This document shows positions 1 through 5,685 of a stretch of 10,794 nucleotides of DNA, one piece after another. How positions within the stretch are numbered: the stretch's first letter is position 1; each line of letters opens with the position of its first letter. The position numbers and the translations under genes were made by a program. Where the stretch lies: NCBI GenBank assembly GCA_026394745.1, contig JAPKXP010000053.1, positions 1-10,794 on the forward strand. Reading direction: 5' to 3'. Below the pieces are notes generated by a model that was not told the DNA's origin, searched no databases, and saw only the letters and a program-made list of their open reading frames with translations. The DNA comes from Candidatus Altarchaeota archaeon. Lineage in GTDB: Archaea > Altiarchaeota > Altiarchaeia > IMC4 > SCGC-AAA252-I15.

Positions 1-532
1 GCAAGTTAGCCCTGCTGTCGAACCTGGACGCATAATTCGAAGCGTAGAAACCTAGACTCTGCTTGGCCATGGCAGCAGCCATCGTAACCCTCGGAGAAGA
101 GTTGTGCTCAGGGAAAGGCGCAAAGCCGGCGCTTATGCCCAGAATCAGCGACGGAGTAATCTCGAGGTGAGTGTGCTCCTTCGCAATCTTGTACTCACGG
201 ACAGCTATGTATGCGTTCTCCTCCTCCTCAGCGTCTATGTACTCGACGACGCCCTCCTTGATGAGTTCGTCCCACGAGACCTTCTTCTCCTTCAAATCCT
301 TCACATGCCTTTCGGTCATCAAAGGCTTCCCGTCCTCAAGGATCAGGATAGGCCTTAAGACGCGGCCCTTGTCAGTGTAAATCTGGACCTCGTTGTTCTC
401 CTCCCTGAAGCTTATGGAAGTGGTGTAGTCCATCTTCCCCTTCCTCCTTAGGTCCCTTATCTTCTTCACGAGAAGCTCGGGCTGATTGTGAGTCCCAATA
501 AGCCTCCCGTTAAGGTAAACGCCCGTAGACAT
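1..532 (-). CDS. rpoB1: RNA polymerase subunit B' (Rpo2C), N-terminal part, cut by window edge
   Basis: This is the second half of the split archaeal RNA polymerase beta-like subunit, part of the catalytic core that transcribes all genes. Only the first 177 residues are present; the rest lies beyond position 1. The ATG is at 532-530, two bases after the rpoB'' stop, and is preceded by a strong Shine-Dalgarno sequence (GGGGTGA on the minus strand, inside the end of rpoB''). Family hallmarks are the acidic run YIDAEEEENAYIA (residues 98-110), HTHLEI (120-125) and PEHNSSPR (141-148), followed by the AAMAKQSLG stretch, all typical of the B'/Rpb2 hybrid-binding region. The zinc-binding and clamp parts would lie outside the window. 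It forms one operon with rpoH and rpoB''. Identification is secure; the symbol follows the usual split-gene naming. Confidence 0.96.
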   Translation of the reverse strand, partial: MSTGVYLNGRLIGTHNQPELLVKKIRDLRRKGKMDYTTSISFREENNEVQIYTDKGRVLRPILILEDGKPLMTERHVKDLKEKKVSWDELIKEGVVEYIDAEEEENAYIAVREYKIAKEHTHLEITPSLILGISAGFAPFPEHNSSPRVTMAAAMAKQSLGFYASNYASRFDSRANL

Positions 533-534
533 GA

Positions 535-1998
535 TTACTTCACCCCGAACTCCTTCATGTACTTTTCAACGACCGTTTCGTCGCTCTCTGAGGAGATTAA
601 TGAACCTAAAGCAAGATTCTTCACCAGACCGCAGTTCTGGCCTTCCGGAGTCTCGTTCGGGCAGACCCGACCCCACTGCGTGGCGTGCAAGTCCCTGGCC
701 TCGAAGTGCGGGTGGCTCCTGCTTAGTAGCGAGCTAATCCTCCTCTGGTGCGTCAGGTAAGACAAATAGTTTGTCCTGTCCAACACCTGGGAGACGCCGC
801 TCCTTCCGCCAGTCCAGTTTCCTGTGGCAAGAGCATAACATATGCTCTCCGTCAAATTGTTGCTTCGGACGGCAGTCTTGATGTTCACCACCCTGTGCCT
901 CGCGCTCTGCTTCTCAAGCTGGTACTTAATGTCCCTCGTAATCTTGTTGAAACTTACCCTGAACAACTCCTGCATGAGGTCGCCTGAAAGCCTAAGCCTC
1001 TTGTTGCTGTAATGGTCCTTGTCGTCCGGCTGCCTCTTGCCTAAGTCGAGCTCCAGAACCTTGCGGGCCATAATACCCAGATAAATCGCCTTAGCCCTCC
1101 TGTCAGCCTCGGTGTTGCCGATGTGCGGCAGCAGGAAATTGTTTATGACCTGATTCGCCCTAGTCGCCTGATACTGCTTGGCGTGCCCCGCACCAGCCCT
1201 CTTACCCAAATAATCGAAAGCCTCCTCGGGAGAGAGGTTCTTGACTTCCATGTTGATTTTGACTTCAAGCTGCGTGTCCTCGTCGAAAAGCTCGATAATC
1301 TCGTCGTCTGAAAGACCAAGACCCTTCATAAGAATGATTAACGGTATCCTCGTGGGAATGCCAGGGAACGAAACAAACAAAGTACCGCCGCCGGAAGCCT
1401 CCCTCTTCTCAACAGTGACCCTAGACCTGAAACCCTGCCTCACAGAGAAAACCTTGGCGATTATGACGTCCTTGCCCATCACATTCTCCACCGTAGTTAC
1501 GATGCGGTTTGGAGCAAGGTCTTCAACAATGATAAGAGCGCGCTCAGTACCGTTGATAATGAAGTAGCCGCCCATGTCAAGCGGGTCTTCGCCGCGCTTT
1601 ATCCTCTCGCCGGAACTTAAGCCATGAAGCAAACATATCCTTGAATTAAGCATGACAGGCAAGTGACCCACCTCAACGAGAACAGGCTCACCGTTCTCGA
1701 CGAACTCAAGGTTTATCGGAGCAGAATAAGTGAGATTCCGCAGCCTGCACTCGAACGGGTAACGCAGCTCCGCGCCCTGGCCGGACTCATTGACCTGCGG
1801 CGTTCCGACACCAATCTTCCCGAGCTCAAGGCCGTAATCTGGAATGTCAATCTCAAGAGAACCCTTCTCGTCTATGACCTCCTGAAGACCCTTCTCGACC
1901 AGCCAATTGAAGGACTCAAGCTGGAAGTTTACCAAATCCTCCTTCTTTATGAAATCCGAAAGCCTTATCGATGGAATCTTACCGCTCAAAACATTCAC
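535..1998 (-). CDS. rpoB2: RNA polymerase subunit B'' (Rpo2N)
   Basis: This is the N-terminal half of the split second-largest RNA polymerase subunit (487 residues), normal for archaeal B''. It holds the protrusion, lobe and first fork regions. Visible hallmarks are GGYFIINGTERALI (143-156), the basic DDKDHYSNKRLRLSGDLM (325-342), VSQVLDRTNYLSYLTHQRR (402-420) and the C-terminal ARDLHATQWGRVCPNETPEG (434-453). The start is GTG at 1998-1996, giving a GTGA overlap with the rpoH stop, which implies translational coupling; an ATG at 1994 is out of frame. The split point after residue 487 is the one seen in methanogens, Archaeoglobi and haloarchaea; Thermoproteota and Thermococcales keep B as one chain. 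Nothing in the sequence suggests damage. Confidence 0.97.
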   Translation of the reverse strand: MNVLSGKIPSIRLSDFIKKEDLVNFQLESFNWLVEKGLQEVIDEKGSLEIDIPDYGLELGKIGVGTPQVNESGQGAELRYPFECRLRNLTYSAPINLEFVENGEPVLVEVGHLPVMLNSRICLLHGLSSGERIKRGEDPLDMGGYFIINGTERALIIVEDLAPNRIVTTVENVMGKDVIIAKVFSVRQGFRSRVTVEKREASGGGTLFVSFPGIPTRIPLIILMKGLGLSDDEIIELFDEDTQLEVKINMEVKNLSPEEAFDYLGKRAGAGHAKQYQATRANQVINNFLLPHIGNTEADRRAKAIYLGIMARKVLELDLGKRQPDDKDHYSNKRLRLSGDLMQELFRVSFNKITRDIKYQLEKQSARHRVVNIKTAVRSNNLTESICYALATGNWTGGRSGVSQVLDRTNYLSYLTHQRRISSLLSRSHPHFEARDLHATQWGRVCPNETPEGQNCGLVKNLALGSLISSESDETVVEKYMKEFGVK

Positions 1999-2219
1999 CC
2001 TTCGATCACAACACGATAGTAGTACGATTTCCCAGTCACTTGGTTATTTCTGGTTATCTTTATGACGTCATTCTTGCTTGGATTAAGGTGCATTATCGCA
2101 GGGTCCTTCGACTTAATCTTCGGAAGCTCGAGCCGCGTAACGTTATACTTTTTCAGAACGGCCTCTGCTGCTTCAGGACTCAACATCTCGTGGTTTGGCA
2201 CCAATTTGTTTTCTATCAA
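1995..2219 (-). CDS. rpoH: RNA polymerase subunit H (Rpo5, RPB5 C-terminal domain)
   Basis: This is the small assembly subunit equivalent to the C-terminal domain of eukaryotic RPB5, located in the lower jaw of the enzyme. It has 74 residues, close to the family norm. Recognisable features are NHEMLSPEAAEAVLKKY near the N-terminus, then LPKIKSKDPAIMHLNPSKND and a C-terminal ITRNNQVTGKSYYYRVV, matching the family pattern of a DP pair, a GD/ND turn and a YR.V ending. The start is TTG at 2219-2217, chosen because GGGGTG lies seven bases upstream on the minus strand and no in-frame ATG or GTG fits. It is the first gene of the rpo operon, transcribed from the TATA box at about 2299-2307, and its stop overlaps the rpoB'' start by four bases. 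Confidence 0.93.
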   Translation of the reverse strand: MIENKLVPNHEMLSPEAAEAVLKKYNVTRLELPKIKSKDPAIMHLNPSKNDVIKITRNNQVTGKSYYYRVVIEG

Positions 2220-2234
2220 GTTTATGCACCCCTT

Positions 2235-2253
2235 CAGAACCCTCCAGGTTCTG
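2235..2253 (-). promoter_or_regulatory. Hairpin in the rpoH leader, just upstream of its ribosome binding site
   Basis: A perfect 7-bp inverted repeat (CAGAACC at 2235-2241, GGTTCTG at 2247-2253, five-base loop) lies in the predicted 5' leader of the rpo operon, a few bases upstream of the GGGGTG ribosome binding site. It could influence translation or mRNA stability of the operon, but no regulator is evident. It could also be chance; only the base pairing is seen directly. Confidence 0.4.
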
Positions 2254-2298
2254 GAAACCAGAAAAAGACGTATAGCTTAATTATTACACCATTTACAT

Positions 2299-2307
2299 TT
2301 ATAAATC
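2299..2307 (-). promoter_or_regulatory. TATA box of the rpo operon
   Basis: The sequence TTTATAAAT lies about 80 bases upstream of the rpoH start, with transcription expected roughly 25 bases downstream near 2275-2280. That would give a leader of about 55-60 bases, consistent with use of a Shine-Dalgarno site. It sits in the short gap after the CBS-protein gene, so the rpo operon probably has its own promoter. Confidence 0.55.
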
Positions 2308-2313
2308 AAACAG

Positions 2314-3285
2314 CTAAGACATCTTCTCCGGCACACCCCGTCCGCTCCGGTACACCCACCTTAAAACGTCCGTGATGGTCACAATACCATAAAGATTATC
2401 ATCGCCTGCAACAGGGAATCCCCCATAACCCGTGTCGCGGACCATACCGCATACAACACCCAAATCGTCGTCTGAACCCACACTGATGACGTTCGACTCC
2501 ATGATCTCCTCGACCTTAGTGTCCAAGTTCTCTTCCGCATTAACGCCCTTGAAGCTACCCATCCCAAGGAACCCTAAAACGTCAAGAACCGTCACGACAC
2601 CCAGCAGCTTATCATCCTCCACCACAGGCAGACGCCGAAGCCTGCTTCGCACCATAACCTTGGATACGTCTGAAATCGCCATCCCCTTGCTCGATGTTAT
2701 GACATTCTTCTGCATCACATCCTTGACCTTGACGCCGAAGTCATTAGCTTCAGGGAGAACATCCCGCTCAGACACCAAACCCACGACCTTCATCGACTTC
2801 CCGCTGTCGACGATGGGAATGCAGCTAGTCCTCTTGTCAAGCATTATGCCGACAGCATCGTCTATCGAGGCGTTCACATCAAGGTAAGTTGCCGGACGCA
2901 TGATTTTCTTCACGGGCGAATTTATCGCAGCAAGAAAGTTTCCACCGTAATCCTTTTCAATGATGTTATACTTGTCTCCTCCGCCGAGGAAATCCAGTAT
3001 GTCTATCGCGGCAACGATTCCCTCAAGCCGGTTGGTTCCGGCGTCTATCACCGGAATCCTTCGGACGTCATTCTCCCGGATTAATGCGGCAACATTCTTT
3101 ATCGAGTTGGTCTGGTGGGTGGATATAACGTCGCTCGACGCAACCTTCATGATTGCGCCCTCAGATTTCACAATGTGAGTCTTGAATTCCCTGGGACCCC
3201 TGTCCCCAGAGCCCTTGACGTCCGAGAAAGTTCGTGGATTACTTGCCAATTTAAAAGAATTTACTTTCCGTGCACTATCTTGCAA
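2314..3285 (-). CDS. Four-CBS-domain (tandem Bateman module) protein
   Basis: A soluble protein made almost entirely of CBS repeats, a fold that binds adenine nucleotides, SAM or NAD and usually acts as an energy or ligand sensor. Four repeats are visible at about residues 46-102, 124-181, 186-243 and 256-318, each ending in the usual GhV-x3-D-h-L turn: GIVAAIDILDFL, GLVSERDVL, GVVTVLDVLGFL and GIVTITDVLRWV. The first has Ala where Thr or Ser normally contacts ribose. Before them is a basic segment around RGPREFKTHIVKSEGAIMKV (about 30-48) that looks like part of a recurrent archaeal family. The start is uncertain: TTG at 3285 overlaps the aldolase gene by 25 bases, while TTG at 3249 would give 311 residues with no overlap; neither has a good ribosome binding site. 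It is probably co-transcribed with the upstream aldolase gene. The ligand and partner are unknown. Confidence 0.85.
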   Translation of the reverse strand: MQDSARKVNSFKLASNPRTFSDVKGSGDRGPREFKTHIVKSEGAIMKVASSDVISTHQTNSIKNVAALIRENDVRRIPVIDAGTNRLEGIVAAIDILDFLGGGDKYNIIEKDYGGNFLAAINSPVKKIMRPATYLDVNASIDDAVGIMLDKRTSCIPIVDSGKSMKVVGLVSERDVLPEANDFGVKVKDVMQKNVITSSKGMAISDVSKVMVRSRLRRLPVVEDDKLLGVVTVLDVLGFLGMGSFKGVNAEENLDTKVEEIMESNVISVGSDDDLGVVCGMVRDTGYGGFPVAGDDNLYGIVTITDVLRWVYRSGRGVPEKMS

Positions 3286-4019
3286 ATCTTGCGGGTTATC
3301 TCAACCCGGTCCTTCGCCTGGAACACGTTACGCCCGATTGAAACACCCCTTGCTCCGCAGTCCATCGCGTCCTCAATCATCTTCATGAGCTCGTCTTCAG
3401 TGTCCATCTTCGGGCCGCCCGCTATCACTATGGGAGCGGGGCATCCTTCGACGACCTCCTTGAACGACTTCTTGTCGCCGGTGTAGAGCGTCTTTATAAT
3501 GTCCGCGCCAAGTTCAGCTCCAAGCCTTGCCACGTGCTTCACGTACTTGACATCGCTGCTGTTCTTTATTTCCTTGCCGCGCGGGTACATCATGGCGAGC
3601 AGTGGTATGCTGTATTCGGTGCACTCTTCGACGACCTTGCCGAGGTCCTGAATCATCTTGTGCTCCCTGTCGGCGCCGACGTTGACGTGTATTGAGACTG
3701 CGTCTGCTCCAAGCCGGATCGCCTCCTTGACCGTGCAGACTAGAACCTTGTTGTTGGGGTCTGGCGCAAGGCTTGTTCCGCCGCTCAGATGGATTATCAA
3801 ACCGACGTCGCTTCCGTAACCCCTGTGGCCGTACTGCACCATCCCCTTGTGCATGAGCACCGCGTCTGCGCCGCCTTTGGCGACGTCGTTGACTGCTTTA
3901 GGAAGGTCTTCAAGCCCGGCTATCGGGCCGACGGTTACTCCGTGGTCCATTGGGATTATAACGCTGTTTTTGCTGTCGCGGTTTATTATTCGTTCCAGAC
4001 GGATTTTCTTGCCTATCAT
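3261..4019 (-). CDS. aroA': 2-amino-3,7-dideoxy-D-threo-hept-6-ulosonate synthase (ADH synthase), class I aldolase family
   Basis: This (252 residues) is a class I aldolase of the DhnA/ADH-synthase type. In the archaeal route to aromatic amino acids it joins 6-deoxy-5-ketofructose 1-phosphate and aspartate semialdehyde, replacing DAHP synthase, in the cytoplasm. The TIM-barrel catalytic residues expected from the Methanocaldococcus jannaschii enzyme are all visible: Asp25 in IPMDHG, Tyr145 in MMYPRG and the Schiff-base Lys176 in ADIIKTLYTGD. Each is offset by eight from the jannaschii numbering because of a shorter N-terminus. Other family blocks are HKGMVQYGHRGYG, GLIIHLSGGT, DAVSIHVNVGAD and VSIGRNVFQ. 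The ATG at 4019 has a modest AGGGG upstream. The closely related fructose-bisphosphate aldolases are the main alternative; overall similarity favours ADH synthase. The CBS gene follows it on the same strand. Confidence 0.88.
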   Translation of the reverse strand: MIGKKIRLERIINRDSKNSVIIPMDHGVTVGPIAGLEDLPKAVNDVAKGGADAVLMHKGMVQYGHRGYGSDVGLIIHLSGGTSLAPDPNNKVLVCTVKEAIRLGADAVSIHVNVGADREHKMIQDLGKVVEECTEYSIPLLAMMYPRGKEIKNSSDVKYVKHVARLGAELGADIIKTLYTGDKKSFKEVVEGCPAPIVIAGGPKMDTEDELMKMIEDAMDCGARGVSIGRNVFQAKDRVEITRKICKIVHGK

Positions 4020-4034
4020 ATTGCGAGCCCCTTT

Positions 4035-4077
4035 GTATAGTAAAGAGTATACTTTATTTGAATTTCTGCTTATAAAC
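4035..4077 (-). promoter_or_regulatory. Promoter of the aroA'-CBS unit with a short inverted repeat near the start site
   Basis: On the minus strand CGTTTATAAG (4069-4078 region) is a good archaeal TATA box, predicting transcription near 4048-4052 and a leader of about 30 bases. Across that point lies an inverted repeat, GTATA (4035-4039) and TATAC (4048-4052), separated by eight bases. Its position at the expected start site is where archaeal repressors commonly bind, so it may be an operator, but at five bases per arm it may equally be chance. Confidence 0.45.
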
Positions 4078-4162
4078 GTGTGTTTTGCGGGCGTTATTAT
4101 TCACGATTTATGTGCTTTTTAGTGGCACATATTAGGGTAAAGATAAATGATTACGTAGAACA

Positions 4163-4183
4163 ATGTTCAATAAAGTTGAACAT
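4163..4183. repeat. Perfect 8-base inverted repeat between divergent genes
   Basis: ATGTTCAA (4163-4170) and TTGAACAT (4176-4183) are exact reverse complements around a five-base spacer. The 21-base dyad, about 180 bases before uppP and about 145 before aroA', is the shape expected for a dimeric helix-turn-helix regulator site. It could instead be an RNA hairpin in a longer transcript. No regulator gene is nearby to assign it to. Confidence 0.5.
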
Positions 4184-4344
4184 CAAAACACATAACATGC
4201 ATAAATGAGCCATTCAAAGACCAGCAGACAAACAAAAAAAACGACCAACATAACCCGCCACAAGGGACAGAGTATGACTTAAAAACCCAGCCACACGACC
4301 GAGTCCGTAATCAGATTATTATCCGGCAAACAGAATAGTATAAC

Positions 4345-5115
4345 ATGGATTACGCGCAAGCCATGCTCCTATCAATAATCCAGGGAATCACAGAATGGCT
4401 CCCAGTCTCAAGCTCAGGGCACCTGGTCATAGCACAACATTTTTTCAAAATAAACGCGCCAGTCGCATTCGACGCAGCCCTACACTTCGGCACATTAATC
4501 TCAGTGCTCGTATTCATGAGGAAAGACCTGACAGGAATGCTCGCATCGCTTGCGAACCCTGAAAAGAGAAACCCCACACTCAAATACCTCACGTACATAA
4601 TACTCGCGACAATACCAGTAGGAGTCGCAGGCCTCATGTTCAAGGGCTTCTTCGAATCATTATTCAGCAACCTTTCAGCAGTAACCGCCGGACTACTGTT
4701 CACAGGACTACTATTGTTCATAAGCGAAAGGCACCTGAAGTCCGGAGTAATCGACGCAAAGAAGGCGCTGACGATAGGCCTGATGCAGTCGATCGCGATA
4801 ATACCAGGAGTATCAAGGAGCGGAACCACCATAAGCACAGGATTGATGGCTGGAGTCAACAGAGAGGACGCCGCAAGATTCTCGTTCCTCCTCTCCATAC
4901 CAGCGATACTCGGGGGAGTAATCGTAGAATCAGGCAGCCTCGCGAACGCTTCAATTGACGCGCAGGTTGTCGCCGCAGGAGTGCTTGCGTCTGCGATAGT
5001 AGGCTACTTGTCGCTTAAACTGCTCTGGCAGACGATACTGCAAAAGAGGTTCCACCTGTTCGCCTACTACTGCTGGGCTCTCGCCATGGCGCTGGTACTT
5101 GCGCAGATACTATAA
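4345..5115 (+). CDS. uppP: Undecaprenyl-diphosphatase family membrane protein (UppP/BacA)
   Basis: An integral membrane phosphatase (256 residues) that removes one phosphate from a polyprenyl diphosphate carrier so that the lipid can be reused for glycan assembly. In bacteria the substrate is undecaprenyl diphosphate; in an archaeon it would be the local polyprenol or dolichol-like carrier (inference). The two signature blocks are intact: ITEWLPVSSSGHL at residues 15-27 (with Glu17 and His26) and IIPGVSRSGTTIS at 152-164 (with Arg158), plus FSFLLSIPAILGG (179-191). Hydrophobic helices fill nearly the whole chain, including 42-58, 81-99, 112-127, 205-228 and 238-256. Length is near the family norm. 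The ATG at 4345 has no ribosome binding site, which suggests a leaderless or very short-leader message. The next gene starts 56 bases on with its own TATA box. Confidence 0.93.
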   Translation: MDYAQAMLLSIIQGITEWLPVSSSGHLVIAQHFFKINAPVAFDAALHFGTLISVLVFMRKDLTGMLASLANPEKRNPTLKYLTYIILATIPVGVAGLMFKGFFESLFSNLSAVTAGLLFTGLLLFISERHLKSGVIDAKKALTIGLMQSIAIIPGVSRSGTTISTGLMAGVNREDAARFSFLLSIPAILGGVIVESGSLANASIDAQVVAAGVLASAIVGYLSLKLLWQTILQKRFHLFAYYCWALAMALVLAQIL

Positions 5116-5116
5116 C

Positions 5117-5168
5117 GTTTATAACATCCACGGCATAATCAGTTATCAGGCAGGTCACGAGGGGTGAT
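5117..5168 (+). promoter_or_regulatory. TATA box and ribosome binding site of the diiron protein-iscU operon
   Basis: GTTTATAAC (5117-5125) directly follows the uppP stop and is a good TATA box, placing the transcription start near 5147-5150. GGGGTGAT (5161-5168) is a nearly perfect match to the archaeal Shine-Dalgarno sequence. This gives the operon a promoter of its own. Confidence 0.6.
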
Positions 5169-5171
5169 TAC

Positions 5172-5684
5172 ATGATGGACGTGAACGACATGTGCGACGC
5201 GCTGGAGAAGGCATTGTACCTGGAGGCTGAAGGCCACGAGTTCTACGTGAAGTGCGGCCAGAACACGAAGAGCAAGGAGGCGAACGACATGTTCAAGTAC
5301 CTTGCGAAAGAGGAGGAACGGCACTTCAAGATCATTGAAGACATTTTCGAGAAGAACTTCCGGAAGGAATACGACGGACGGATTAAGACCTGCAAGCCGC
5401 CGGGGAAGATACAGCCTACTGGAGTATTTGAAAAGAATTTTCCTGGAGGCAGGGTCGACGAAAAGTCCGACGCACTCGACGCATTGAACATCGGCATAAA
5501 GGCCGAGGACAACAGCATAATGCTCTACCAGAAGCTAGCTAAAGAATCCTTCCAGGTCGATACGATAAAACTCTTCGAGAAGCTGGTTGAAGAGGAGAAG
5601 AAGCACAAGGAGATACTATCATACGAAGTGGAGTTTGTCACCGGGACGGGGCAATTCCACGACTTCAAGACGGTGACGATGTAG
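5172..5684 (+). CDS. Rubrerythrin-like (ferritin superfamily) diiron protein
   Basis: A four-helix-bundle protein of 170 residues with two repeats of the ExxxxxxY...ExxH diiron pattern. Likely iron ligands are Glu18 (in YLEAEGHEFY), Glu48 and His51 (EEERH), then Glu112 (KAEDNSIMLY) and Glu142 and His145 (EEEKKH). Such proteins detoxify peroxide or handle iron in anaerobes. There is no C-terminal rubredoxin domain, so it must receive electrons from a separate partner if it is a peroxidase. A linker with Cys74 and a Pro/Gly-rich stretch (75-95) separates the halves; other cysteines are Cys8 and Cys28. Two in-frame ATGs at 5172 and 5175 follow the strong ribosome binding site; spacing slightly favours the second. 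The iscU ATG comes one base after its stop, so the two are almost certainly co-translated. The precise activity is not decidable. Confidence 0.85.
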   Translation: MMDVNDMCDALEKALYLEAEGHEFYVKCGQNTKSKEANDMFKYLAKEEERHFKIIEDIFEKNFRKEYDGRIKTCKPPGKIQPTGVFEKNFPGGRVDEKSDALDALNIGIKAEDNSIMLYQKLAKESFQVDTIKLFEKLVEEEKKHKEILSYEVEFVTGTGQFHDFKTVTM

Positions 5685-5685
5685 A

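Larger units (their letters stand above)
4020..4344. other. 325-base divergent intergenic region (aroA' / uppP)
   Basis: No convincing gene is seen here. The left end holds the aroA' promoter. The middle holds the inverted repeat at 4163-4183. The right part is A-rich, with TTAAAAAC at about 4280-4287 and GATTATTATCC just before uppP as possible TATA elements for the plus strand. A 25-codon ATG reading frame at 4205-4282 has no ribosome binding site and no recognisable content. Terminators, tRNAs and CRISPR repeats were looked for and not found. Confidence 0.6.

Noticed and set aside
1663..2375. Plus-strand open frames of 118 and 134 codons opposite rpoB'' and rpoH
   Set aside because: They overlap unmistakable RNA polymerase genes on the other strand and show no protein family features.
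4205..4282. 25-codon ATG frame in the aroA'/uppP gap
   Set aside because: No ribosome binding site, low-complexity basic content from an A-rich stretch, and no recognisable family.
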